NCBI RefSeq assembly: GCF_004345665.1
Contig: NZ_SLWR01000009.1
Span: forward strand, 310,001 to 374,000
Length of the DNA: 64,000 bases
Direction of reading: 5' to 3'
From: Kribbella antiqua
GTDB lineage: Bacteria > Actinomycetota > Actinomycetes > Propionibacteriales > Kribbellaceae
A program made the translations under genes and the position numbers. Below the pieces are notes generated by a model. It was given only the letters and a program-made list of their open reading frames with translations. It did no database searches and was not told where the DNA came from. Shown piece by piece: positions 33,155-41,279 of this stretch (the stretch's first letter is position 1; every line of letters begins with the position of its first letter).

Positions 33155-34101
33155 GCGCAGCTGTTCGCCTTCCGGAGCTCTTGCAGATTCTCCCGCATCA
33201 GCGTCAGGTAGGTCTCTTTGGAGTTGGCATCCGACAGACCTTCGATCGGGCTCAGTACGGCGGTCTGCACGCCGACGTCGCGCGCGATCGTCTCGGCCAC
33301 CTTCGGGCTGACCAGCTCCTCGTAGAAGATCGTGGTCACGTGCTGGGCCTTCACGATGTCCTGGACCTCCCTGATCCGGGTCGGGGTCGGCTCGGCGTCC
33401 GGGGTGAACCCGGCGATGCCGACCATCGTCAGACCGTATCGCTTCGCCATGTACGCGAAGGCCTCGTGACTCGTCACGAACGTCTTGAGTTTGCAGTCGG
33501 ACAGGCCGGACTTGTACTCGGAGTCGAGTTTGCCGACCTCGTCGAGCAGCGTCTTGGCCCGTGCCTTGTAGCCGTCGGCGTTGGCGGCGTCGGTGGCGAC
33601 CAGCTTGTCGGTGACCGCCTGGACGACGGCGGCGTACCGGACCGGGTCGAGCCAGAAGTGTGGGTCGAGCGCCTTGTCGTTGTGCGCGGCTGGCGCGGCC
33701 GCCTCGCCTTCCTCGTGCTCCTCGAAGTCCGCGCCGGTGGCCTCCAGCTTGGCGGCGGGGGCCACGTCGAAACCGGCGTCCTTGGCGTTCTGCGCAACCG
33801 CTTCGTCGACCGCGGGCTGCAGGTCCTTCTCGTAGACGACCAGCTTCGCTCCGGCGATTTCGCCGACCTGCTTGGGGGTCAGCTCGAGGTCGTGCGGCTC
33901 GACGCCGGGTGCGGTCAGCGTGGTCACATTCACCGCGTCGCCCCCCACTGTGCGGGCGATGAACTCCAACGGGTAGAACGAAGCGACGACGTCGAGCTTG
34001 TCGCCACCGGAGCCGCTGGCGGACGAGTCGCCGCATCCGGCCAGGGTGACGGCGGCCAGGGCGGTGGCGCCGGCGAGGACAGCACGAACAGAAGATCTCA
34101 T
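33151..34101 (-). CDS. znuA: zinc-binding lipoprotein ZnuA
   Basis: A 316-residue cluster-9 (ZnuA/TroA) metal receptor. The signal peptide ends in the lipobox LAGC. Metal ligands expected in the family are visible: EPHDLELTPKQ (His), LDPHFWLDP (His), TSHEAFAYMAKRYG (His) and the C-terminal Glu/Asp region. The acidic/His linker EEHEEGEAAAPAAHND is the typical metal-recruiting loop. ATG 34101 is chosen because a TTGACA/GAAAAT promoter would place the transcript start on this codon (leaderless mRNA); ATG 34110 lies inside the -10 region. Confidence 0.93.
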   Translation of the reverse strand: MRSSVRAVLAGATALAAVTLAGCGDSSASGSGGDKLDVVASFYPLEFIARTVGGDAVNVTTLTAPGVEPHDLELTPKQVGEIAGAKLVVYEKDLQPAVDEAVAQNAKDAGFDVAPAAKLEATGADFEEHEEGEAAAPAAHNDKALDPHFWLDPVRYAAVVQAVTDKLVATDAANADGYKARAKTLLDEVGKLDSEYKSGLSDCKLKTFVTSHEAFAYMAKRYGLTMVGIAGFTPDAEPTPTRIREVQDIVKAQHVTTIFYEELVSPKVAETIARDVGVQTAVLSPIEGLSDANSKETYLTLMRENLQELRKANSCA

Positions 34102-34115
34102 GACAATCATTTTCA
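34097..34115 (-). promoter_or_regulatory. Zur-box-like operator over the znuA promoter
   Basis: TGAAAATGATTGTCATGAG on the minus strand, with the inner dyad ATGA-TTG-TCAT, resembles the AT-rich Fur/Zur boxes of actinobacteria and is strikingly AT-rich for this genome. It covers the proposed -10 and the first codon of znuA, where bound Zur would block transcription. Confidence 0.6.
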
Positions 34116-34137
34116 GTTAGTTGGAAGTGGTTGTCAA
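34101..34137 (-). promoter_or_regulatory. znuA promoter, probably leaderless
   Basis: On the minus strand, TTGACA (34137-34132), a 17-base spacer and GAAAAT (34114-34109) are followed 7 bases later by the ATG at 34101. The spacing would start the transcript at or next to the start codon, and no ribosome binding site is present. Confidence 0.55.
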
Positions 34138-34157
34138 AACAGGGAGTTGACCTGAGC

Positions 34158-35420
34158 ATGGCCAGCCAAGGCCGACGGCGCGCCGACCACCGGGCCGCAC
34201 GCCGTCGTAAACTCGACGTTCCCGCAGGTCACGGCCATGGTCACGGGCATGGTCACGGCGATCACGTAGTCGACACGTCGGTGGTGAACTCGGACGCGAT
34301 CGTCGCCCGGCGCGTTCGGATAGTGGTCGCCGCCATCCTGGCTCCGCTCATCCTGGCGGCCGTGATCGCCATGGTGGTGATGTGGCCGGACAGCAATCTG
34401 AAGGTCGCGTCGTACCAGACGGACACCGCGCGCGCGGAGGTCACCACGATCAAGGCGTGCCCGAATCCGAAGGACAAGTGCGACGAGGCGACGATCAAGC
34501 TGAGCACCGGTCCGGACAAGGGCAAGACGACGACGGTCCAGGTGCCCCAGGGCATCACGGTGTCGGTCAAGGCCGGGCAGTCCGTGATGCTGGGCGTCCA
34601 GACCGACGCGAAGAACATCGCCGACCGGTACCAGTACGTCGATCACGACCGCACCAAACCGTTGCTGATTCTCGCGCTGATCTTCTCGGTCGCGGTGGTC
34701 GCGCTGTCGCGCTGGCGAGGATTCGCCGCCCTGATCGCACTTGCCGTCACCGCGGTGATGCTGACCCAGTTCATCCTGCCGGCGATCCTGAGCGGCTCGA
34801 ATCCGCTGCTGGTCGCGGTGGTCGGCGGCTCGGTGGTGATGGCGATCGCGCTGTTCCTCACCCATGGGATCAATGCCGAGAGTTCGATCGCCTTGTCCGG
34901 AACGATCGCGGCGCTCGGGCTGACGGTGCTGCTGGGCTGGTTCTTCACCAAGTTCTGTCAGCTCAGCGGTCTGGCGAGCGACAGCGCCTCGGCAGTGAAG
35001 CAGTTCTTCCCGAACGTCGACCTCGTCGGCCTGCTGGTGGCCGGCATGGTCATCGGTGCGCTCGGCGTACTCGACGACGTCACCGTCACCCAGGCGGCGG
35101 CCGTGTGGGAGCTCTCCGCGGCGAACCCGTCGGCGAGCCGACGTGAGCTGGTCGCCGCGGGCCTGCGGATCGGCCGTACGCACGTGGCCTCGGTGGTGAA
35201 CACCCTCGTCCTCGCGTACGCCGGTGCCGCGATGCCCGTCCTGATTACCTTCGCCATCCAGGGCATCCCGGCTCAGTACACGATCTCGACGGAGATCGTC
35301 GCGATGGAAGTCGTCCGCGGTCTGGTCGGCAGCCTCGGCATCATCGCGGCCGTCCCGCTCACCACCGCCCTGGCCGCGATGGCCGTCGCCGACCGCTCCC
35401 GCGACCTGGTCGCCGCCTAG
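34158..35420 (+). CDS. YibE/F-like membrane protein with histidine-repeat N-terminus
   Basis: 420 residues. The cytoplasmic N-terminus is basic and then contains alternating Gly-His (GHGHGHGHGHGDH, residues ~24-36). One helix (VVAAILAPLILAAVIAMVVM) precedes an extracytoplasmic domain with two cysteines (KACPNPKDKCDE). About seven further helices follow, including VVGGSVVMAIALFLTHGIN, VAGMVIGALGVLDDVTVTQA and NTLVLAYAGAAMPVLITFAI, which match the YibE/F family. It diverges from znuA across a 56-base gap carrying the Zur box. A metal-related transport role is inferred from context only. Confidence 0.88.
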   Translation: MASQGRRRADHRAARRRKLDVPAGHGHGHGHGHGDHVVDTSVVNSDAIVARRVRIVVAAILAPLILAAVIAMVVMWPDSNLKVASYQTDTARAEVTTIKACPNPKDKCDEATIKLSTGPDKGKTTTVQVPQGITVSVKAGQSVMLGVQTDAKNIADRYQYVDHDRTKPLLILALIFSVAVVALSRWRGFAALIALAVTAVMLTQFILPAILSGSNPLLVAVVGGSVVMAIALFLTHGINAESSIALSGTIAALGLTVLLGWFFTKFCQLSGLASDSASAVKQFFPNVDLVGLLVAGMVIGALGVLDDVTVTQAAAVWELSAANPSASRRELVAAGLRIGRTHVASVVNTLVLAYAGAAMPVLITFAIQGIPAQYTISTEIVAMEVVRGLVGSLGIIAAVPLTTALAAMAVADRSRDLVAA

Positions 35421-35719
35421 CCGTTGGCGAGGCGGGAGACCGCGAAGAGCAGGATGACCAGGACCGAGAACACTCGCAGCGCGCGCTGGCCGTTGGTGAC
35501 GACCGGCCAGGACAGGAAGCCGAGCCAGGACAGCAGCAGCGCGAGCAGGAGCAGCGCGGGGACCCCCAGCGGGACCGGAGCGAACATTCCCGCGAGCGCG
35601 AGGACCAGGGTGATTCCGGGCAGCGTGAGCTTCGGCATCCCGTGCAGCTTCGCCACGTACGGGTAACTGATCTTGGTGATCCGCTGCCGTAGGGGACTCA
35701 CCGGCTGACTGCTGCTCAT
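35417..35719 (-). CDS. small membrane protein (DUF6703-like)
   Basis: 100 residues, with a basic N-terminus, two strongly hydrophobic segments (LTLPGITLVLALAGMFAPVP and GVPALLLLALLLSWLGFL) and a third near the end (LRVFSVLVILLFAVSRL). The pattern resembles actinobacterial DUF6703 proteins, an assignment from memory. It overlaps the YibE/F stop by 4 bases on the opposite strand, and its upstream side is the 161-bp palindrome. No function is known. Confidence 0.7.
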   Translation of the reverse strand: MSSSQPVSPLRQRITKISYPYVAKLHGMPKLTLPGITLVLALAGMFAPVPLGVPALLLLALLLSWLGFLSWPVVTNGQRALRVFSVLVILLFAVSRLANG

Positions 35720-35756
35720 TCGGCCATTGTTCCAGGTCGGTCCAACGGGATCGCCG

Positions 35757-35917
35757 AGTGCCTCGTGAAGAAACGTTCGGCACCTTTATCGGCGCCCCAG
35801 ACGCCCGCTGGCGGCGTTGTCGTCGTCGCGCAATGCTCCGCATTGCTCTCCTCCTCCGCCTTGCCAGCGAACGCCTGGACCACCGCTAAAGGCACCAACG
35901 TTCCTTCACGAGGCACT
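35757..35917. repeat. 161-bp near-perfect palindrome (MITE-like element)
   Basis: The left end 35757-35788 and right end 35887-35917 are inverted copies (28 of 32 positions; both begin AGTGCCTCGTGAAG outward). The next ~25 bases of each arm also pair (CCAGACGCCCGCTGGC against GCCAGCGAACGCCTGG). The exact centre is a perfect hairpin GCAATGC-TCC-GCATTGC (35830-35846). The whole element could fold as one long hairpin. It lies between divergent genes and ends 3 bases before the GTG at 35921. It has no coding capacity of its own and no visible target-site duplication. Confidence 0.8.
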
Positions 35918-35920
35918 AGT

Positions 35921-36229
35921 GTGTCCCGGGTGTTCGTGGTGATCAGGTTCCGGGTGGGGGAGTCGGCGCAGGCGGAGTTCGCGGTCCGGTTGCAGGCGGC
36001 GCTCGACGTACTGGGGAAGCAGAAAGGGTTCGTCGCGGCGCGGGCCGGGCGGAATGTCGACGACCCTGAGTTGCTGGCGTTGACCTTGGAGTGGGAGAAC
36101 ATCGGCAGCTATCGCCGGGCACTGTCGCCCTACGAGGTGAAACTGGCCGCTGTGCCGTTGCTCTCCGAGGCGATCGACGAGCCGACCGCGTACGAGGAGT
36201 TGCTGCCTGAGTACCTGCCGCAGCACTGA
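35921..36229 (+). CDS. antibiotic biosynthesis monooxygenase (ABM)-fold protein
   Basis: 102 residues with a dimeric ferredoxin-like fold typical of ABM/quinol monooxygenases: FVVIRFRVGESAQAEFAVRL, GFVAARAGRNVDDPELLALT and LEWENIGSYRRALSPYEVK. It starts immediately after the 161-bp palindrome, so the element may supply or disrupt its promoter; no ribosome binding site is visible. GTG 35930 is an alternative start. It is followed by glyS, 75 bases downstream. The substrate is unknown. Confidence 0.78.
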   Translation: MSRVFVVIRFRVGESAQAEFAVRLQAALDVLGKQKGFVAARAGRNVDDPELLALTLEWENIGSYRRALSPYEVKLAAVPLLSEAIDEPTAYEELLPEYLPQH

Positions 36230-36304
36230 TGCGACACCCCGGGCCCGGACCGATAGCCTGGACCCTTCCGTACTGCCAACTGTGTTTGTTAGTGGAGTCG
36301 AAAA

Positions 36305-37690
36305 GTGCCCGTGGAAACCGTCGATGCCGTCGTCAGCCTCAGCAAGCGGAGAGGCTTCGTGTACCCGTGCGGCGAGATCTACGGCGGTACCAAGTCGGCC
36401 TGGGACTACGGGCCGCTGGGCGTGGAGCTGAAGAACAACGTCCGGACCCAGTGGTGGCGGGCGATGGTGACAAGCCGTGACGACATCGTCGGGCTGGACT
36501 CGTCGGTGATCCTGCCGACGAAGGTGTGGGAGGCGTCCGGGCACCTGTCCGAGTTCGTCGACCCGCTGACCGAGTGCCAGTCCTGTCACAAGCGGTTCCG
36601 TGACGACCACCTGCGGGAGGACTTCGCGCGGCGGAAGAACAAGGACGCCGACGACGTCAAGCTGGCCGAGATCGCCTGCCCGAACTGCGGAAACAAGGGC
36701 ACCTTCACCGAGCCGCGGATGTTCAACGGCCTGCTCAAGACCTACCTCGGCCCGGTGGAGTCCGAGGAAGGCCTGCACTACCTGCGCCCCGAAACCGCGC
36801 AGGGCATCTTCATCAACTTCGCCAACGTGATGGGTACGGCGCGGAAGAAGCCGCCGTTCGGCATCGCCCAGGTCGGCAAGAGCTTCCGGAACGAGATCAC
36901 CCCGGGCAACTTCATCTTCCGGACCCGCGAGTTCGAGCAGATGGAGATGGAGTTCTTCGTCGCGCCCGGCAGCGACGAGGAGTGGCACGAGTACTGGCTG
37001 AAGACCCGCTGGGACTGGTACGTCGACCTCGGCCTGAACCCGGACAACATGCGCTTCTACGAGCACCCGCAGGAGAAGCTCAGCCACTACTCCAAGCGCA
37101 CCGTCGACATCGAGTACAAGTTCAACTTCGGCGGCAAAGAGTTCGACGAGCTCGAGGGCATCGCGAACCGGACCGACTTCGATCTGTCCACGCATTCCAA
37201 GCACTCCGGCGCCGACCTGTCGTATTTCGACCAGGAGAAGGGCGAGCGCTGGACGCCGTACGTGATCGAGCCCGCGGCCGGCCTGACCCGCAACGTGCTC
37301 GCGTTCCTGCTCGACGCGTACACCGAGGACGAGGCGCCGAACGCCAAGGGCGGCGTGGACAAGCGGACGGTGCTGCGGTTCGACCCGCGGCTCGCTCCGG
37401 TCAAGGCCGCCGTACTGCCGCTGTCGCGCAACGCGGATCTGTCCCCGAAGGCTCGCGATCTGGCCGCCGAGCTGCGGAAGAACTGGAACGTCGACTTCGA
37501 CGACGCGGGTGCGATCGGCCGTCGCTACCGCCGCCAGGACGAGATCGGTACGCCGTACTGCATCACCGTCGACTTCGACACCCTCGAGGACCAGGCGGTG
37601 ACGATCCGGGAGCGCGACTCGATGAAGCAGGAGCGCGTCGCGCTGACCGAGGTGACCGGCTACCTCGCCCAGCACCTGGTCGGTTGCTGA
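36305..37690 (+). CDS. glyS: glycyl-tRNA synthetase (alpha2 type)
   Basis: A class II aminoacyl-tRNA synthetase of 461 residues charging tRNA-Gly. Motif 1 region: WDYGPLGVELKNNVRTQWW. Glycine/ATP site: LRPETAQGIFINFANV. Motif 2: GIAQVGKSFRNEITPGNFIF and RTREFEQMEMEFF. Motif 3 region: IEPAAGLTRNVLAFLLDAY. The C-terminal anticodon-binding domain spans the last ~100 residues. A CxxC...CPNCG zinc-like insertion lies near residues 90-125. The GTG start has GTGGAG 7 bases upstream. Confidence 0.97.
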   Translation: MPVETVDAVVSLSKRRGFVYPCGEIYGGTKSAWDYGPLGVELKNNVRTQWWRAMVTSRDDIVGLDSSVILPTKVWEASGHLSEFVDPLTECQSCHKRFRDDHLREDFARRKNKDADDVKLAEIACPNCGNKGTFTEPRMFNGLLKTYLGPVESEEGLHYLRPETAQGIFINFANVMGTARKKPPFGIAQVGKSFRNEITPGNFIFRTREFEQMEMEFFVAPGSDEEWHEYWLKTRWDWYVDLGLNPDNMRFYEHPQEKLSHYSKRTVDIEYKFNFGGKEFDELEGIANRTDFDLSTHSKHSGADLSYFDQEKGERWTPYVIEPAAGLTRNVLAFLLDAYTEDEAPNAKGGVDKRTVLRFDPRLAPVKAAVLPLSRNADLSPKARDLAAELRKNWNVDFDDAGAIGRRYRRQDEIGTPYCITVDFDTLEDQAVTIRERDSMKQERVALTEVTGYLAQHLVGC

Positions 37691-37692
37691 CG

Positions 37693-38361
37693 ATGGCGTT
37701 TCGGGGGTCGCAGCTGCGGTTCGGGCTGGCTGTCTTCGGAGTCGCCGCGGTCGTGGTGTTCGCGCTGAGCGCGTGCTCCGACAGTCCGCCGTCGTCGGCG
37801 CCATCCTCAGCTGGCCGCAGCAGCTCCAGCGCTCCGATCCCCACCGCATCCACGCCCTCGCTGACTCCGCTGCCGACGCCGTCGAAGCCGTGGCCGACGC
37901 CGAAGGTGACCGGCGCGCCTTCCAGCGACGCGCCGCTGGCGGACCGGATCCAGTTCGAGATCGCCAAGCGGGCGCAGATCGCGGCGGGCAAGGCTGCTAC
38001 CACTTCCGTGAAGTGCCCGGGGATCGCGGACATCGAGACGCCGGGCAAGCACTCGCTGACCTGCACGGTCACGTACGCCGGGAAGTCGTACAGCGGCGCG
38101 CTGACCGTCGACGCGAAGCAGTACAGCGCGTCGTACAAGTTCACCTCCGAGTCGGTCGCGATCGTGAAGCCGAAGGTGATCGACGCCGTACTGCGGACCG
38201 CACCCGATGCGGCCAAGGTGACCTGCACGATGGATGATGTTGCTGTGGTCAAGCATTCCGGCGCCGGTATCGCGTGCGACGTGACGACGACGGCGAACGC
38301 CGTACAGCCTTACAAAGCTCAGGTCTCCGGCAACGGCCAGGTCCTGGTGGCAAAGGCCTGA
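37693..38361 (+). CDS. lipoprotein with two DUF4333-like domains
   Basis: 222 residues. The signal peptide FGLAVFGVAAVVVFALSAC ends in a lipobox, followed by a ~50-residue Ser/Pro/Thr-rich linker. Two similar ~60-residue beta domains follow, VKCPGIADIETPGKHSLTC and later VTCTMDDVAVVKHSGAGIAC, each with a Cys pair likely to form a disulfide, as in DUF4333. It begins 2 bases after the glyS stop and ends 1 base before dusB, so all three genes are probably one unit. The function is unknown; its surface location is inferred. Confidence 0.78.
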   Translation: MAFRGSQLRFGLAVFGVAAVVVFALSACSDSPPSSAPSSAGRSSSSAPIPTASTPSLTPLPTPSKPWPTPKVTGAPSSDAPLADRIQFEIAKRAQIAAGKAATTSVKCPGIADIETPGKHSLTCTVTYAGKSYSGALTVDAKQYSASYKFTSESVAIVKPKVIDAVLRTAPDAAKVTCTMDDVAVVKHSGAGIACDVTTTANAVQPYKAQVSGNGQVLVAKA

Positions 38362-38362
38362 C

Positions 38363-39484
38363 ATGTTGAAGCTGGGCAATCTGACGATCGACACGCCCGT
38401 GGTGCTGGCGCCGATGGCCGGCATCACGAACGCGGCGTACCGGCGCCTCTGCGCGGAACAGGGCGCCGGGCTGTACGTGTGCGAGATGATCACCTCGCGC
38501 GGGATCGTCGAGGGCGATCAGAAGTCGCTCGACATGCTCACGTTCGACTCTCGTGAGACCGTGCGGTCGGTGCAGCTGTACGGCGTCGATCCGGTGTACG
38601 TCGGCCGCGCGGTCCAGTTGCTCTGCGACCAGTACGGCGTCGCGCACGTCGACCTGAACTTCGGCTGCCCGGTCCCGAAGGTGACGCGCAAGGGCGGGGG
38701 AGCCGCGCTGCCGTGGAAGCGCAACCTGCTCGGCGCGATCCTGCGTGCCGCGGTCCAGGCTGCGACGCCGTACGGGGTGCAGGTCACGATGAAGACGCGG
38801 ATCGGCATCGACTCCGCGCATCAGACCTATCTCGACGCCGGCCGGATCGCCGAGGAGTCGGGTGCCGCCGCGATCGGCTTGCACGGCCGTACGGCGGCGC
38901 AGGCATACTCCGGCCAGGCCGACTGGACCACGATCGCTGCGCTGGTTTCTCATGTGAACATCCCCGTGCTCGGCAACGGCGACATCTGGGAAGCCGGCGA
39001 CGCCTTGAGGATGGTCGCCGAAACCGGCTGCGCCGGCGTCATCGTCGGCCGCGGCTGCCTAGGCCGCCCCTGGCTCTTCCGCGACCTGGCAGTCGCCTTC
39101 GCCGGCGGGGAAGCGTTGAATTTGCCGACCCTCGGCGAGGTCACCCAGGTCATGCGCCGCCACGGCGAACTACTTGCCGACCTGATGGGCGAACCCCGCG
39201 GCCTCCGAGACTTCCGCAAACACGTCCCCTGGTACCTCAAGGGCTTCCCCGCCGGCGGCGACCTCCGAGCCGCCCTGGGCATGGTCGAGTCCCTCAGTCA
39301 ATTGGACGACCTCCTCGCCCAACTCGACCCCACCATCCCCTTCCCAGTAGCCGAACTAGGCGCCCCCCGAGGCCGCCAAGGAAGCCCCCGAGACCACATA
39401 GTCCTCCCCGAAGGCTGGCTCAACGACACAGACGGCCTCTCAGCCGACCTAGCCGCAGCCGAAATCGGCGTGTCAGGCGGCTAA
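38363..39484 (+). CDS. dusB: tRNA-dihydrouridine synthase B
   Basis: A 373-residue FMN-dependent enzyme reducing uridines in the tRNA D-loop. The N-terminal strand is VVLAPMAGITNAAYRRLC, and the catalytic cysteine lies in DLNFGCPVPKVTRKGGGAA. FMN/phosphate sites are TMKTRIG, IGLHGRTAAQAYSG, PVLGNGDIWEA and IVGRGCLGRPWLF. The C-terminal ~45 residues are less conserved. ATG 38363 follows the lipoprotein stop by 1 base. The DusB/NifR3 type is the usual actinobacterial form. Confidence 0.95.
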   Translation: MLKLGNLTIDTPVVLAPMAGITNAAYRRLCAEQGAGLYVCEMITSRGIVEGDQKSLDMLTFDSRETVRSVQLYGVDPVYVGRAVQLLCDQYGVAHVDLNFGCPVPKVTRKGGGAALPWKRNLLGAILRAAVQAATPYGVQVTMKTRIGIDSAHQTYLDAGRIAEESGAAAIGLHGRTAAQAYSGQADWTTIAALVSHVNIPVLGNGDIWEAGDALRMVAETGCAGVIVGRGCLGRPWLFRDLAVAFAGGEALNLPTLGEVTQVMRRHGELLADLMGEPRGLRDFRKHVPWYLKGFPAGGDLRAALGMVESLSQLDDLLAQLDPTIPFPVAELGAPRGRQGSPRDHIVLPEGWLNDTDGLSADLAAAEIGVSGG

Positions 39485-39585
39485 CTCCCGCAACCACCCA
39501 CCGCCAACGAGCCCCGCAGGGGCGCAGTTCGCTCCACAGGCCCAAGCGCGTAGCGGCACACACCGCGTCGTCATATCCCAGGCCA

Positions 39586-39628
39586 CGCTGAGGTCCCAGG
39601 TGCTCGGTCCGGCCGCATCCGCCGCGGG
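39586..39628. repeat. 43-bp direct repeat, copy 1
   Basis: Begins CGCTGAGGTCCCAGGTGCTC and ends CATCCGCCGCGGG. It matches the copy starting exactly 150 bases later with a single mismatch. The sequence between the copies is not repeated. Confidence 0.9.
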
Positions 39629-39735
39629 CGTCCCAGCGCGTGGTCGTCTGGTTCTGCCGTGATGCCATCGGACGGCTCTTGCTGCAGCTCCGAGTGTCGG
39701 CTGGTGCTGGTGCGCCCGGGCGATCGTTGAGTCCG

Positions 39736-39778
39736 CGCTGACGTCCCAGGTGCTCGGTCCGGCCGCATCCGCCGCGGG
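39736..39778. repeat. 43-bp direct repeat, copy 2
   Basis: Begins CGCTGACGTCCCAGGTGCTC; identical to copy 1 except for one base (ACG instead of AGG). Confidence 0.9.
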
Positions 39779-40582
39779 TTTGCACAGCGGTGACGATCTG
39801 TGCCCCATGCCTGCCAAGAGTCGACGCGGCGGTGCCGAATCGCTGGCAACCCGGGAGCTGCGCGGGTGCCTGCGCTCGGGGCTGGACGCGAACCAGTCCT
39901 ACCGGCCAGCTCGGTCGCCCGCTCCAGACTGCAGTCGACCAGGATCTTCTACGCGTCGCTGTACTGGCGCGCCAAGGGGTCCGGGTACGAGGTGCTGATG
40001 GCGCTGCTGATCCGGTCCACCTGCTGCCGCGGGCTCAGCGCCTCGCCGCCCTGGATCGTCGCGTCGATGCTGCAGCCGGGGCCCGAACTGCATCAGGTGT
40101 ACGCCGGTCAGACGTTGTACCTGGCGCCAACGCGCTAGCCACAGGGCCACGAGGTCGGCAAGAGCCTGCTCGAGGAAGACCAGCTGGACACGGTCGAGGG
40201 CTGGCCCGCTCCCACCGCCGGAACAGCGCACGCACCGCCACCGGGAGCCGGGGCAGTCCGGGACGTCCCGGCAGGGCGCACAGGCCGCACCCACGAGCTG
40301 GTCGCTTCGATCAGCGGCCGTTTCGGCCAGGCCCATGGGCCGAACCGACCGTGTGGCACAGCAGACAGCGGTCCGGCTGCGCCCACCGCTCATCGCTCAT
40401 AGGTCGGGGTCAAGCCGGCTCGTCACCGCGAGGGGTGTGGTCTGGAGCTCTCGGGTGTTCAGGTTCTTCCTGGTCGATGAACCCTCGACCGGGGCCTCAC
40501 TGACTTCACCATCACGACGCGCCGTCGTACCGGACTTCGAGGCAGACCTAGGTGGCTGGTGCCGAGGCGTGGCCGATGAGCG

Positions 40583-40962
40583 TCAGAGTGGGGCGAGGCG
40601 GGCCCTGACGAGGCAGATCTCGTGCCTTCGGGGTCGCCCAGGACGTGCCAGGGTTCGTCGCCTGTCTGGCCGATGTCGGCCGGACGTGCACCGAGCTCCA
40701 GCAGGCGTTCGAGCTCTGCGTCCTGGTCGCGGTCGGTGGCGTTGACGTCGATGTGCAGCCGGGAATTCCCCTTCTCCGGTTCATCCCTGCGACTGAGGAT
40801 GATCGTCGGCTGCGGACCACCGAACCCTTCGCGCGGCCCGATCTCCAGCGAGCCGTCGTCCTCGCGATCGAGTACGACGAAGTCCAGAACCTCGCACCAG
40901 AACCGCCTCAGCAACTCAGGGTCGCGGCAACCGGGCACCAGTTCACTGATCCGACATGCCAC
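40583..40962 (-). pseudogene. VOC/glyoxalase-like protein, frameshifted near the 3' end
   Basis: The frame starting GTG 40962 encodes a VOC-superfamily domain (ISELVPGCRDPELLRRFWCE, VLDREDDGSLEIGPREGFGG, SRLHIDVNATDRDQDAELER, GDEPWHVLGDPEG). After DPEG the frame drifts into low-quality sequence and stays open to 40459. Shifting by one base restores EICLVRARLAPL and a stop at 40583-40585, the expected family end. So one base is missing at about 40622-40623 (AAC to AC in the coding strand). It is either a real frameshift or a sequencing error. Confidence 0.8.
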
Positions 40963-41279
40963 AACACAACCCCGCGACCGCACCGGACGAGCCGATGACC
41001 AGCGAACTGATTACAGCGCCGCCCCAATCCGCGCAGCCAGCCAAGACCGTCGACCATGCAGCAGACGAACCCGACTGTGAAACACACCCCAGCCATGCCA
41101 CCCAACCCCAGCCGCGGTCCCCGTTCCCGTCCCCTCCACCTTGGCTTCCGCGTCCGCCCCACCCGCCTCCACCTCCGCGTTCGCCGCCGGCTCTGCCTCC
41201 GCGTTCGCTCTCGGCTTCCGCCTCCGGGTCGCTCGCGCCGGTGAGCCGTTGGCGGGCTGCGATGGGTGGATTGTGGAGG
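40963..41279. other. intergenic, GC-skewed imperfect repeats
   Basis: 317 bases between the VOC pseudogene and the end of the DUF222-HNH gene. Its right half is a degenerate run of CCGCCTCCGCGTTC-like repeats, which produces Pro/Arg-rich or Ala/Glu-rich reading frames without motifs. No convincing gene, RNA or terminator was seen. Confidence 0.45.

Larger units (their letters stand above)
39485..40582. other. gene-free, probably degraded region
   Basis: About 1.1 kb with no recognisable intact gene on either strand. Short open frames lack family motifs or ribosome binding sites. It contains a 43-bp direct repeat (39586-39628 and 39736-39778), a weak hairpin GCCCC-GCA-GGGGC right after dusB (39511-39523), and a TTCGGCC/GGCCGAA inverted repeat near 40328-40350. 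Minus-strand reading around 39900-40100 gives protein-like fragments broken by stops, suggesting a decayed gene that could not be identified. Confidence 0.5.

Noticed and set aside
33155..34159. Upstream extension of the znuC frame (~335 residues)
   Set aside because: It is an out-of-frame shadow of znuA; the GTGA overlap at 33154 gives a normal-length ZnuC.
39485..40582. Integrated element or attachment site after dusB
   Set aside because: No integrase, transposase or tRNA end is visible; the 43-bp repeats have no matching terminal structure.
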